In this document: positions 22,884-35,952 of the stretch, one piece after another
Position numbering within the stretch: position 1 is the stretch's first letter
Layout of the letters: every line of letters begins with the position of its first letter
Origin: Trypanosoma brucei gambiense DAL972
Lineage: Eukaryota; Euglenozoa; Kinetoplastea; Trypanosomatida; Trypanosomatidae
Assembly: GCF_000210295.1 (NCBI RefSeq)
Contig: NC_026740.1
Coordinates: 434,001-498,000, forward strand
Length of the DNA: 64,000 nt
Direction: 5' to 3'
Position numbers and translations under genes: made by a program
Notes under the pieces: generated by a model
What the model was told of the DNA's origin: nothing
What the model saw: the letters and a program-made list of their open reading frames with translations, nothing else
Database searches by the model: none

Positions 22884-25800
22884 TCCTATCTCAAAATAAT
22901 AACTTTAAATAGGTAATATTGTGTTACTTTCTGCACATATGTGTGTGTTTGTGTGTGTGTGTGTGTGTGTGTTAAATCAAATAGTAAAATGAAGGGAATG
23001 ATGTGTACACACTATCAAGCAACACATATATACAGTTCATGAATATCATAAACTAACAGAACAAATTATAACCCCTCCTTACAGTTAAACCCCTTCACAA
23101 CCCCTTGCATATATTGAATAGTGATGTTCAATCAATTAAATATTCTGTATGAAAGCATGAGTAATAAGATTTTTAGATATGAGAGATAACAAACACGAAA
23201 TCCTAAGTGAAGAATACTACTATTTCATATAATATAATATGTATGCATATAGTATAATATGTCATACTTTTTGAAATAATAAACAATAGTATTAATAATG
23301 AGATAAACAGAATTTACAATAATAGATTATACATTGCACACGTAATAATGAGGACAACGTATGTCACAAAGGTTCTTAATTATAACATCGAAAGAACATT
23401 AACTCAAAGCATCAGCAAACATGCACATACAAACTGTTATTCATTATAACATCTTGGCTCCATTTCACAGCATAGACGACAATGTTTGAGTGTAAACCGT
23501 AACATACAAAACCTAGCACAAATATCTTCTGTACTGTTAAATATTGGGATGGTATCTCATCTCATTATTAAACACTTTCAACATTATCTTGTTGTCTCCT
23601 TGTTTGGGAACTCTCATCTTTGACACTAAGGAATATGTGAAGATACTAAGATCATTTATTTTTTTATTTCCTAGTTGCATTTGCAATTGTTCACGTATTC
23701 TTTCAGTACACGCAAAAAAATTGAAAGTTTAAGGAAGATTGAATTATGAGAATAAGGAAACAAAGGATAAATTTTCTGTGAACAATAAAATATTATATAA
23801 TATTTTAAATCTTCTGCAGTGATTCACCACATGTGGAAAATATATGCAATAGTTACATAACACTGACAACACTGAATAAAGGAATATATTCAATATAGTC
23901 AATATAGTCAATATATTTAATGCAAATATTACATGGAATATAAGAAGTGTAAGGAATCAAAGGAATATAAAAAATAAAATGTAATGGAGAATGATGGAAA
24001 CTTAAGATACATCTATGTGAGCATAGCGTTGTGTGAGTAGAAATCATGTGCATATTTTATCTTAATCTTTCCCTATATTGTACTCACTCACTCGTAAAAT
24101 TTAATCATGGAAATAAAGTTTAGGGAATAGTAAAGTTGTTCTTCCACTCGCATCAAGACACAAATACATGCTTTCTGTCATTGGAAATCATGTGTCTTTA
24201 TTAAATTGTAGTATCCAATAATGAAAAAGAAGTACTCTATTACTATATCACTCATCATTTCCTACATCCCTAAATATATCGCATATTGTAACTATACATA
24301 TTCTTTTTCTTTTTCATATACCAAACAACAATCATATATTATTTACTTCCTTTCTTTAACCTGATGTCGTAATGTTCCTTTTGGAAGATACAAATAAATA
24401 ATTGTACAAATATTAACACAAGAGTAATGATAGAAGAAAAGAATTACCTTAAGGAAACTACATGGAACTTCCATTATATAAGATACTACACTTCATATAA
24501 GGGGTAAAAACGTAACAGTGGTTGTATCTCTTATTTTGTCCTCAGTGTATCGGCAATCCTTCAGTAGACGCTGCTTTGCAACTGATTTCTTTTATGGATT
24601 AAGTTAGTCAGCAGTGTTGAGACAGGTTCCCCCGCATGAGGAGTGAAGGGACAAAACAATATTCCTACCTTCTAACCTATTGAACAAGAATGTCTCAAAC
24701 AATATCATTTGTCCCTATTTATTTCTGCAGATGCAAATGCTATTGATGGGTGAGATACATCTAAACAGCAACGGATATAACTATACTCATACAGTGTTTC
24801 TTTGATTTCTTCTCGTCACCACAGTTGTGTTGGGTTACAAATATATACACAGCACTCCACTTTGTGGCTATAAGTCTCTTTAATATTTGAATGAAATCCT
24901 GCCTATCGCTACTGCAATATTTCACACTCTGTGAGGGACACTGATATTTGCTTCTTTCGTCCATTTCATATTTTGATAGTTATGTAAATATCTTATGTGC
25001 AATCCATCTCCTTTCCAAAATAAATAAAAAGAAAGATAAAAGCATAAGCAATTATCGACATAAAAACTGGAATGAGTCTCTCGGTTACACGTCGCACGCT
25101 TCTAACATATAGACACGCTGCATGTAACCTATTTTTGTTGTTTCATGCATGTGTCAGTATGATAAAATGAAAATAGTCTCATGTTTCTCCTTGTGCTTTT
25201 GTATTGCATAAACTACTGGACTCGTCATCTCTTCCACCTATTCATCACACAGGAGTTATTCACTTGCTTTACATGTAGCATATAGTAAAAATACAAAATA
25301 TCAAATTATTAGATTAATACTTCACTATAAGCAATAAAGCTTACTTGATTTTGTTTATTTCATTTATAGCTGAGTTGAATTACATATGTTAATGAAATTA
25401 TTCCACTACTCAAAAATACAAACACTTTATCGATATATATATATATAGAGAGAGAGAGAGAATGGTTTTGAGACACACCACATATCAGTTCTTCAACATT
25501 ACATATGTGTAAATCCATATTTACAAAAGGTAAAGCTTTTGAATATCTGCATAATTATTTGAAGTATTATTATCTAATGAAATGAACAGTAGATGTCACT
25601 GAAATGCAAATAGTAATAATCCTCTGAAAGGCATAAATACTGTTTCACACAATACTCTAAAGTAATGCAGCGCTATGCCATGAATACTTCCACAGAAGAT
25701 ACAACAACTAATGTGCGATAGTTAGTCATAATGATGCCTTCCATGTGATGAACTCTGCAATACAAATCATACGTTGAACAGAAACTAAAACATTAAATAC

Positions 25801-26400
25801 TAAATATAAATACATGGGGAAGTGATGTAAAATATAAGAGGGGTTATGTGCGTCAAAAAAGTTTCATTAGAATACAATAATAGTTTTGAATTTTATTAAA
25901 CAACTTAAAGCTTAACCACATGTGTGGAAACAACAATCACTTCACTATAGCATTTGTAGATTAGTGATTGTTACTGAAATAAATGAAAAAAAACAAATGA
26001 AGTAAATACGGCAAGCACTGCATCCCATATTCTGTATTCATCACTGTGTGCTGACGCGTTTGAGTAGCTTTGCCCATTGACAGAAAAAAAAAAAATAAAT
26101 AAATGAAATCTCTTCTTGCATCTTGTACAAGTGTATTTCAACAGAACAAAGACGTAAAAGAAATTTTATGCTTAATATATTTACTCATTTATTTGAAGGA
26201 AAGGTACAATAGCCAAAAAACTATAAAGGTGCATGTGAGTTATACTTCATTGTCAGATAAAGTTAACTTCACAACCCTCCTGAAACACAAAAGGAAAATT
26301 AAAAGAATTACAATGAAGAAACAGAAGAAATACAATATGTTTTTTCCAACCTCTAACATGTTATATGTAAAAGTGACGAAATGGTCTTCACAATAGGATG
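22884..26400. other. Complete spacer between R5 and R6
   Basis: It has the standard layout: (TG)n 22940-22971 without the second TTTG interruption, inverted-repeat island about 24540-24715 (first arm changed to ACGCTGCT at 24568), 67-codon ORF 24761-24964, and short (AT)n and (GA)n runs at about 25433-25446 and 25447-25461. The A-tract near 26084 is longer than in other spacers. No gene is seen. Confidence 0.8.
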
Positions 26401-28472
26401 CTACTCATGACCTCGTTTCCGTGTGAATGCTGGTGCATCTCGATATTTTCTCTCTTCATGATACGCTATTATAAGCTCTTTCTGTATCTTGTTATCAAAT
26501 GTTATTTGATACTGGTCAATACCATCCCAAAATACTTGTGTTTCCTCAGTTTGTTGCTCAGCATCAGCGGTGTTGTTGTTCACACATCGTTGCCGCGTCT
26601 TAATCACACCACCATAAATAGCATTAACATATATCATCTCCCATGCCATGTTACGAGAAAAGGTATCCCAATCGGAAAAATACCTTGCAATGTTTGTCAT
26701 AAATTCCTGTAACTCTGAAACACTTGCTTCTTTCCTGTAATTATCTGTTATTTGAATAAGCACAATAGTCTTTGAGGCAACTCCCAGTTGTGGAAAACCA
26801 TCCCGCATATCCGCAACCCTTCTAGAGCAATCTTCCACAAAGAAAAAGCCATCCACAAAAAGCTTGCTCTCTTCCAATGACCTGTAGAGCACTTTGTATT
26901 TACAGTTTCCAATTGCATTCTGTCCAGCTTCTGGCAAGAACTTTTGTTCAAAAATTTGAAACTGTTGTGGGGTCATATCTTTCAGGATGCTACGCTTGTC
27001 TTCCGTCTCTCCGAGTCTTCGGAGGTAGTTCAAATGTTTTGTGACCACACAAAAGACTCTAGGAAAGAGAAGTGAAACCAAAGCCCTTGTTTTAAGCGAG
27101 TAGGCTCCGACCTTACCGTATTCCATCATGAATTCATGGGATGACATACTTTCCGCAACATCTGCAAACAGCGTACAGAGTATCATATTCCCAATGGCAA
27201 CTGATAGAGGTCTACAGTGGTATGATTCGAGGTTTCCATATCTGCTCCTCTCCCGTACAATCTTTATTAACGATTCTGTGAAATGATTACCTTTCCATTC
27301 AAAATATTTTCCCATCATCATATCATAGCCATCTCGTCTATTACAACTGAGACTGCTTAGATACCTTATTACCGCCGCCTCACGACGGCCAGCTCCATTA
27401 CTGAAAACATAACGAGGCAGCGGCCCCACAAAGTCAACACGTCTCTCCACCAACCTCCACTCATCCTCTAGTTCTTCCTTAACCTTCGCACGAGCATTTT
27501 CATCGAGAGTCGTATAGTTGGGAAATAGGGACAGTTTCTTCCAGGCCACAAACGCCTTAATGTCACGTACGTCATCGCAGTTTAAAATCACATTCCAACT
27601 GAAATAGTCCTTCCCCCAATGTTTATAATAGTATGTATCCGGAGTGTTGAGTGTAGTTATTCCCCACCCAAGATATTGGGTCTCATAAGGCAGAGTCTCC
27701 TTAGGACTATTAATATCAAAAATAATATGCCCTCTTTTTTTCAAACGCATTTCTTCAATAACATTAGTGGCGTCTTTTCTCTTGTACAATACAACCCTCC
27801 CTTCCTCATTCCCCTTCTTGTTGTATATAAGGTAAGCTTTGGCATCCGTGAAATACACAACGACATCAAGCATTCCTTCATGGAAGTGAAGTAGGGAATG
27901 AAGTAAAAATGATCCAACTCCACATGATTTTCCAGTCCCTGGAATACCAATGATAATGTGTGTTGGTGGTGTGCTCTCTGTCTTTTCCACCCACCATGCA
28001 TTTAATTTTCGTTGTATTATATACCACACACGCATCATTTCACGACGGACGTAAATATGACCTCCATTTCCCCCATATAAACTAATGAGAGAACATTGAA
28101 ATCCGCATGATGGGTTACATATCTTTGATGTAAGGACAAAGATCTCCAGGCCAGTGGTCTCTCCTCAAGTTCCGCATCAACTTCACAATGTTCAGGAGTT
28201 ATATCCACTTCTTCTTCCGTCCATATGTGTTGTGGTCTTCCAAAGAATACCTTCATACCGAGTGGCTCTTGATTATAACCTGACATCACATAACTCCACT
28301 TCGCATAATACAGAGACTCATATAACTCCTCTTCACGAGATTTCCTTTTTCCAGTTACCGATGGATTCTGCATCTGTCGTCCACCTTGTTCCTGCACTTC
28401 ACCTTGTGCACGATTAAACCGTTCGTTAAACACATTCTGAGTATTTCTCATATTGCCGTTGTTTTGAATCAT
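26401..28472 (-). pseudogene. RHS: RHS copy R6, frameshift at codon ~107
   Basis: One G is missing from a GGG run at about 28155-28157 (CCAGTGGTCT instead of CCAGTGGGTCT). The N-terminal frame (28035-28472) therefore leaves the RHS sequence after EERP and stops. The remaining frame is open from 28038 to 26401 and keeps Walker A GIPGTGKS and the whole C-terminus, ending in the longer RGHE form. Segment types are A2, B2, L1, R2, D1 (variant GAGRREAAV), E1, F3. L1 joined to R2 (INSPKETLPYETQYLGWG) is unique in this window. Because the lesion is one base in a homopolymer next to a gap-affected unit, a consensus error is possible. Confidence 0.87.
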
Positions 28473-28641
28473 TCCTATCTCAAAATAATAACTTTAAATA
28501 GGTAATATTGTGTTACTTTCTGCACATATGTGTGTGTTTGTGTGTGTGTGTGTGTTTGTGTTAAATCAAATAGTAAAATGAAGGGAATGATGTGTACACA
28601 CTATCAAGCAACACATATATACAGTTCATGAATATCATAAA
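28473..28641. other. 5' flank of R6, truncated by gap
   Basis: This is the candidate splice-acceptor region and the (TG)n tract (28529-28560) of R6, ending at the gap. The rest of this spacer is absent from the assembly. Confidence 0.85.
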
Positions 28642-28741
28642 NNNNNNNNNNNNNNNNNNNNNNNNNNNNNNNNNNNNNNNNNNNNNNNNNNNNNNNNNNN
28701 NNNNNNNNNNNNNNNNNNNNNNNNNNNNNNNNNNNNNNNNN
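28642..28741. other. Assembly gap (100 N)
   Basis: Exactly 100 N. The left flank is the upstream region of R6 and the right flank is inside the R7 coding region, near codon 535. From the unit length about 3.7 kb, mostly spacer plus the last ~150 codons of R7, is missing. Confidence 0.98.
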
Positions 28742-30344
28742 AATGACCTGTAGAGCACCTTGTATTCACAGTTTCCATTGCATTCTGTCCAGCTTCTGGT
28801 AAGAACTTTTGTTCAACAAGTTGAAACTGTTGTGGGGTCATATCTTTCAGGATGCTACGCTTGTCTTCCGTCTCTCCGAGTCTTCGGAGGTAGTTCAAAT
28901 GTTTTGTGACCACACAAAAGACTCTAGGAAAGAGAAGTGAAACCAAAGCCCTTGTTTTAAGCGAGTAGGCTCCGACCTTACCGTATTCCATCATGAATTC
29001 ATGGGATGACATACTTTCCGCAACAGTTGCAAACAGCGTACAGAGTATCATATTCCCAATGGCAACTGATAGAGGTCTACAGTGGTATGATTCGAGGTTG
29101 CCATATCTGCTCCTCTCCCGTACAATCTTTATTAACGGTTGTGTGAAATCATTACCTTTCCATTCAAAATATTTTCCCATCATCATATCATAGCCATCTC
29201 GTCTATTACAACTGAGACGGCTTAGATACCTTATTACCTCCAACTCACGACAGTTACCTCGATTACCGAAAACATAACGAGGCAGCGGCCCCACTACGTC
29301 AACACGTCTCTCCACCAACCTCCACTCATCCTCTAGCTCTTCCTTAACCTTCGCACGAGCATTTTCATCGAGAGTCGTATAGTTGGGAAATAGGGACAGT
29401 TTCTTCCAAGCTACAAACGCCTTAATGTCACGTACGTCATCGCAGTTTAAAATTATCCTTGTTTGTTCCAGGTTCTTCATCCAGTACTTGTAGCGAACTC
29501 CATCTGGGGGTGCGAGGACAGTCACACCCCAAACATTTCTTGGGATCTCATAAGGCAGAGTCTCCTTAGGACTATTAATATCAAAAATAATATGCCCTCT
29601 TTTTTTCAAACGCATTTCTTCAATAACATTAGTGACGTCTTTTCTCTTGTACAATACAACCCTCCCTTCCTCATTCCCCTTCTTGTTGTATATAAGGTAA
29701 GCTTTGGCATCCGTGAAATACACAACGACATCAAGCATTCCTTCATGGAAGTGAAGTAGGGAATGAAGTAAAAATGATCCAACTCCACATGATTTTCCAA
29801 TACCAGATATACCAATGACAATGTGTGTTGGTGGTCTCTCTGTCTTTTGCACCCACCATGCATTTAATTTTTGTTGTATTATATACCACACACGCATCAT
29901 TTCACGACGGATGTAGACATTATTGTCCAATATCCCAATTCTCTGATATAAACTAATTAGACCACCTTGAAATCTATCTGAGGGCCAACCCATCATTGAT
30001 GTAAGGACAAAGATCTCCAGGCCAGTGGGTCTCTCCTCAAGTTCCGCATCAACTTCACAATGTTCAGGAGTTATATCAACTTCTTCTTCCGTCCATATGT
30101 GTTGTGGTCTTCCAAAGAATACCTTCATACCGAGTGGCTCTTGATTATAACCTGACATCACATAACTCCACTTCGCATAATACAGAGACTCATATAACTC
30201 CTCTTCACGAGATTTCCTTTTTCCAGTTACCGATGGATTCTGCATCTGTCGTCCACCTTGTTCCTGCACTTCACCTTGTGCACGATTAAACCGTTCGTTA
30301 AACACATTCTGAGTATTTCCCATATTGCCGTTGTTTTGAATCAT
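28742..30344 (-). CDS. RHS: RHS protein, copy R7, 5' part only (gap-truncated)
   Basis: About 535 codons from the normal start to the gap; the C-terminal RHS region is missing. Segment types are A1, B1, L1, R1, a diverged D1 (GNRGNCRELEVIRYLSRL, then FTQPLIK), E1 with ATVAES, and F1. A six-base in-frame deletion removes Ser-Thr just before Walker A (KTERPPTH). One base is missing at about 28777 (CCATTG for CCAATTG), which shifts the frame in the last few codons before the gap. Since it lies within 40 bases of the gap it may be an assembly-edge error. Otherwise the reading frame is open and the Walker A (GISGIGKS), HIIFD and VGPLPRYVF motifs are present. Confidence 0.87.
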
Positions 30345-30403
30345 TCCTATCTCAAAATAATAACTTTAAATAGGTAATATTGTGTTACTTTCTGCACATA
30401 TGT

Positions 30404-30437
<34 letters not shown>

Positions 30438-32902
30438 TTGTGTTAAATCAAATAGTAAAATGAAGGGAATGATGTGTACACACTATCAAGCAACACATAT
30501 ATACAGTTCATGAATATCATAAACTAACAGAACAAATTATAACCCCTCCTTACAGTTAAACCCCTTCACAACCCCTTGCATATATTGAATAGTGATGTTC
30601 AATCAATTAAATATTCTGTATGAAAGCATGAGTAATAAGATTTTTAGATATGAGAGATAACAAACACGAAATCCTAAGTGAAGAATACTACTATTTCATA
30701 TAATATAATATGTATGCATATAGTATAATATGTCATACTTGTTGAAATAATAAACAATAGTATTAATAATGAGATAAACAGAATTTACAATAATAGATTA
30801 TACATTGCACACGTAATAATGAGGACAACGTATGTCACAAAGGTTCTTAATTATAACATCGAAAGAACATTAACTCAAAGCATCAGCATATATGCACATA
30901 CAAACTGTTATTCATTATAACATCTTGGCTCCATCTCACAGCATAGACGACAATGTTTGAGTGTAAACCGTAACATACAAAACCTAACACAAATATCTTC
31001 TGTACTGTTAAATATTGGGATGGTATCTCATCTCATTATTAAACACTTTCAACATTATCTTGTTGTCTCCTTGTTTGGGAACTCTCATCTTTGACACTAA
31101 GGAATATGTGAAGATACTAAGATCATTTATTTTTTTATTTCCTAGTTGCATTTGCAATTGTTCACATATTCTTTCAGTACACGCAAAAAAATTGAAAGTT
31201 TAAGGAAAATTGAATTATGAGAATAAGGAAACAAAGGATAAATTTTCTGTGAACAATAAAATATTATATAATATTTTAAATCTTCTGCAGTGATTCACCA
31301 CATGTGGAAAATATATGCAATAGTTACATAACACTGACAACACTGAATAAAGGAATATATTCAATATACTCAATATAGTCAATATATTTAATGCAAATAT
31401 TACATGGAATATAAGAAGTGTAAGGAATCAAAGGAATATAAAAAATAAAATGTAATGGAGAATGATGGAAACTTAAGATACATCTATGTGAGCATAGCGT
31501 TGTGTGAGTAGAAATCATGTGCATATTTTATCTTAATCTTTCCCTATATTGTACTCACTCACTCGTAAAATTTAATCATGGAAATAAAGTTTAGGGAATA
31601 GTAAAGTTGTTCTTCCACTCGCGTCAAGACACAAATACATGCTTTCTGTCATTGGAAATCATGTGTCTTTATTAAATTGTAGTATCCAATAATGAAAAAG
31701 AAGTACTCTATTACTATATCACTCATCATTTCCTACATCCCTAAATATATCGCATATTGTCACTATACATATTCTTTTTATTTTTCATATACCAAACAAC
31801 AATCATATATTATTTACTTCCTTTCTTTAACCTGATGTTGTAATGTTCCTTTTGGAAGATACAAATAAATAATTGAACAAATATTAACACAAGAGTAATA
31901 ATAGAAGAAAAGAATTACCTTAAGGAAACTACATGGAACTTCCATTATATAAGATACTACACTTCATATAAGGGGTAAAAACGTAACAGTGGTTGTATCT
32001 TTTATTTGTCCTCAGTGTATCGGCAATCCTTCAGTAGACACTGCTTTGCAACTGATTTCTTTTATGGATTAAGTTAGTCAGCAGTGTTGAGACAGGTTCC
32101 CCCGCATGAGGAGTGAAGGGACAAAACAATATTCCTACCTTCTAACCTATTGAACAAGAATGTCTCAAACAATATCATTTGTCCCTATTTATTTCTGCAG
32201 ATGCAAATGCTATTGATGGGTGAGATACATCTAAACAGCAACGGATATAACTATACTCATACAGTGTTTCTTTGATTTCTTCTCGTCACCACAGTTCTGT
32301 TGGGTTACAAATATATACACAGCACTCCACTTTGTGGCTATAAGTCTCTTTAATATTTGAATGAAATCCTGCCTATCGCTACTGCAATATTTCACACTCT
32401 GTGAGGGACACTGATATTTGCTTCTTTCGTCCATTTCATATTTTGATAGTTATGTAAATATCTTATGTGCAATCCATCTTCTTTCCAAAATAAATAAAAA
32501 GAAAGATAAAAGCATAAGCAATTATCGACATAAAAACTGGAATGAGTCTCTCGGTTACACGTCGCACGCTTCTAACATATAGACATGCTGCATGTAACCT
32601 ATTTTTGTTGTTTCATGCATGTGTCAGTATGATAAAATGAAAATAGTCTCATGTTTCTCCTTGTGCTTTTGTATTGCATAAACTACTGGACTCGTCATCT
32701 CTTCCATCTATTCATCACACAGGAGTTGTTCACTTGCTTTACATGTAGCATACAGTAAAAATACATAATATCAAATTATTAAATTAATACTTCACTATAA
32801 GCAATAAAGCTTACTTGATTTTGTTTATTTCATTTATATCTGAGTTGAATTACATATGTTAATGAAATTATTCCACTACTCAAAGATACAAGCACTTTAT
32901 TG

Positions 32903-32937
<35 letters not shown>

Positions 32938-33876
32938 ATGGTTTTGAGACACACCACATATCAGTTCTTCAACATTACATATGTGTAAATCCATATTTAC
33001 AAAAGGTACAGCTTTTGAATATCTGCATAATTATTTGAAGTATTATTATCTAATGAAATGAACAGTAGATGTCACTGAAATGCAAATAGTAATAATCCTC
33101 TGAAAGGCATAAATACTGTTTCATACAATACTCTAAAGTACTGCAGCGCTGTGCCATGAATACTTCCACAGAAGATACAACAACTAATGTGCGATAGTTA
33201 GTCATAATGATGCCTTCCATGTGATGAACTCTGCAATACAAATCATACGTTGAACAGAAACTAAAACATTAAATACTAAATATAAATGCATGGGGGAGTG
33301 ATGTAAACTATAAGAGGGGTTATGTACGTCAAGAAAGTTTCATTAGAATACAATAATAGTTTTGAATTTCATTAGACAACTTAAAGCTTAACCACATGTG
33401 TGGAAACAACAATCACTTCACTATAGCATTTGTAGATTAGTGATTGTTACTGAAATAAATGAAAAAAAGCAAATGAAGTAAATACGGCAAGCACTGCATC
33501 CCATATTTTGTATTCATCACTGTGTGTTGACGCGTTTGAGTAGCTTTGCCCATTGACAGAAAAAAAAATAATAAATAAATGAAATCTCTTCTTGCATCTT
33601 GCACAAGTGTATTTCAACAAAACAAAGACGTAAAAGAAATTTTATGCTTAATATATTTACTCATTTATTTGAAGGAAAGGTACAATGGCCAAAAAACTAT
33701 AAAGGTGCATGTGAGTTATACTTCATTGTCAGATAAAGTTAACTTCACAACCCTCCTGAAACACAAAAGGAAAATTAAAAGAATTACAATGAAGAAACAG
33801 AAGGAATACAATATGTTTTTTCCAACCTCTAACATGTTATATGTAAAAGTGACGAAATGGTCTTCACAATAGGATG
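30345..33876. other. Complete spacer between R7 and R8
   Basis: It has the standard layout: long (TG)n 30400-30443, 9-base repeats near 31364-31390, inverted-repeat island about 32010-32185, 67-codon ORF 32231-32434, (AT)n about 32903-32918 and (GA)n about 32919-32938. It shares a set of private variants with the spacer downstream of R13 (GCATGGGGGAG near 33288, TTTCATTAGAC near 33367). No gene is seen. Confidence 0.8.
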
Positions 33877-35952
33877 CTACTCATGACCTCGTTTCCGTGT
33901 GAATGCTGGTGCATCTCGATATTTTCTCTCTTCATGATACGCTATTATAAGCTCTTTCTGTATCTTGTTATCAAATGTTATTTGATACTGGTCAATACCA
34001 TCCCAAAATACTTGTGTTTCCTCAGTTTGTTGCTCAGCATCAGCGGTGTTGTTGTTCACACATCGTTGCCGCGTCTTAATCACACCACCATAAATAGCAT
34101 TAACATATATCATCTCCCATGCCATGTTACGAGAAAAGGTATCCCAATCGGAAAAATACCTTGCAATGTTTGTCATAAATTCCTGTAACTCTGAAACACT
34201 TGCTTCTTTCCTGTAATTATCTGTTATTTGAATAAGCACAATAGTCTTTGAGGCAACTCCCAGTTGTGGAAAACCATCCCGCATATCCGCAACCCTTCTA
34301 GAGCAATCTTCCACAAAGAAAAAGCCATCCACAAAAAGCTTGCTCTCTTCCAATGACCTGTAGAGCACTTTGTATTTACAGTTTCCAATTGCATTCTGTC
34401 CAGCTTCTGGCAAGAACTTTTGTTCAAAAATTTGAAACTGTTGTGGGGTCATATCTTTCAGGATGCTACGCTTGTCTTCCGTCTCTCCGAGTCTTCGGAG
34501 GTAGTTCAAATGTTTTGTGACCACACAAAAGACTCTAGGAAAGAGAAGTGAAACCAAAGCCCTTGTTTCAAGCGAGTAGGCTCCGACCTTACCGTATACG
34601 CTTTCACTATGTTTCTCAACCATCAGTGTTGCAACAGTTGAAAACAGCGTACAGAGTATCATATTCCCAATGGCAACTGATAGAGGTCTACAGTGGTATG
34701 ATTCGAGGTCGTCATATCTGCCCCCCTCCCGTACAATCTTCACTAAACTGTGAACCACTTTTTCACTTTTCCACGTAAAATATTTTTCCAGAATCGTTTC
34801 ATACTCTTCTTTCTTCTCATTTTCTAGGCTTCTTAGGTAATCACTGATATCCTGCAGCCGGTTGGTGTAACTTTGCTCGCTGAAAACATAACGAGGCAGC
34901 GGCCCCACAACGTCAACACGTCTCTCCACTAACCTCCACTCATCCTCTAGTTCTTCCTTAACCTTCGCACGAGCATTTTCATCGAGAGTCGTATAGTTGG
35001 GAAATAGGGACAATTTCTTCCAGGCCACAAACGCCTTAATGTCACGTACGTCATCGCAGTTTAAAATCACATTCCAACTGAAATAGTCCTTCCCCCAATG
35101 TTTATAATAGTATGTATCCGGAGTGTTGAGTGTAGTTATTCCCCACCCAAGATATTGGGTCTCATAAGGCGGAGTCTCATCAGGTCCATCAGTATCAAAA
35201 ATAATATGCCCTCTTTTTTTTAAACGCATTTCTTTAATAACATTAGTGACGTCTTTTCTCTTGTACAATACAACCCTCCCTTCCTCATTCCCCTTCTTGT
35301 TGTATATAAGGTAAGCTTTGGCATCCGTGAAATACACAACGACATCAAGCATTCCTTCATGGAAGTGAAGTAGGGAATGAAGTAAAAATGATCCAACTCC
35401 ACATGATTTTCCAGTCCCTGGAATACCAATGACAATGTGTGTTGGTGGTGTGCTCTCTGTCTTTTCCACCCACCATTCATTTAATTTTTGTTGTATTATA
35501 TACCACACACGCATCATTTCACGACGGATGTAGACATTATTGTCCATTATACCACTTTCATCATTGATACCTAATTGAAACGTAGCTGATGGCCAACCCA
35601 TCATTGATGTAAGGACAAAGATCTCCAGGCCAGTGGGTCTCTCCTCAAGTTCCGCATCAACTTCACAATGTTCAGGAGTTATATCCACTTCTTCTTCCGT
35701 CCATATGTGTTGTGGTCTTCCAAAGAATACCTTCATACCGAGTGGCTCTTGATTATAACCTGACATCACATAACTCCACTTCGCATAATACAGAGACTCA
35801 TATAACTCCTCTTCACGAGATTTCCTTTTTCCAGTTACCGATGGATTCTGCATCTGTCGTCCACCTCGTTCCTGCACTTCACCTTGTGCACGATTAAACC
35901 GTTCGTTAAACACATTCTGAGTATTTCCCATATTGCCGTTGTTTTGAATCAT
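33877..35952 (-). CDS. RHS: RHS protein, copy R8, intact
   Basis: 691 residues, ending in the longer RGHE form because the TGA after TRK is CGA. Segment types are A3, B2 (GIPGTGKS), L2, R2 (PDTYYYKHWGKDYFSWN), D2 (EQSYTNRLQD), E2, F3. Near codon 412 it reads EGGRYDDLESYHC, a variant shared with R9, R10 and R12, whereas R5 has EGSGYGNLESYHC. No frame break is seen. The N-terminal MGNTQN replaces MRNTQN, as in R7 and R13. Confidence 0.93.
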   Translation of the reverse strand: MIQNNGNMGNTQNVFNERFNRAQGEVQERGGRQMQNPSVTGKRKSREEELYESLYYAKWSYVMSGYNQEPLGMKVFFGRPQHIWTEEEVDITPEHCEVDAELEERPTGLEIFVLTSMMGWPSATFQLGINDESGIMDNNVYIRREMMRVWYIIQQKLNEWWVEKTESTPPTHIVIGIPGTGKSCGVGSFLLHSLLHFHEGMLDVVVYFTDAKAYLIYNKKGNEEGRVVLYKRKDVTNVIKEMRLKKRGHIIFDTDGPDETPPYETQYLGWGITTLNTPDTYYYKHWGKDYFSWNVILNCDDVRDIKAFVAWKKLSLFPNYTTLDENARAKVKEELEDEWRLVERRVDVVGPLPRYVFSEQSYTNRLQDISDYLRSLENEKKEEYETILEKYFTWKSEKVVHSLVKIVREGGRYDDLESYHCRPLSVAIGNMILCTLFSTVATLMVEKHSESVYGKVGAYSLETRALVSLLFPRVFCVVTKHLNYLRRLGETEDKRSILKDMTPQQFQIFEQKFLPEAGQNAIGNCKYKVLYRSLEESKLFVDGFFFVEDCSRRVADMRDGFPQLGVASKTIVLIQITDNYRKEASVSELQEFMTNIARYFSDWDTFSRNMAWEMIYVNAIYGGVIKTRQRCVNNNTADAEQQTEETQVFWDGIDQYQITFDNKIQKELIIAYHEERKYRDAPAFTRKRGHE

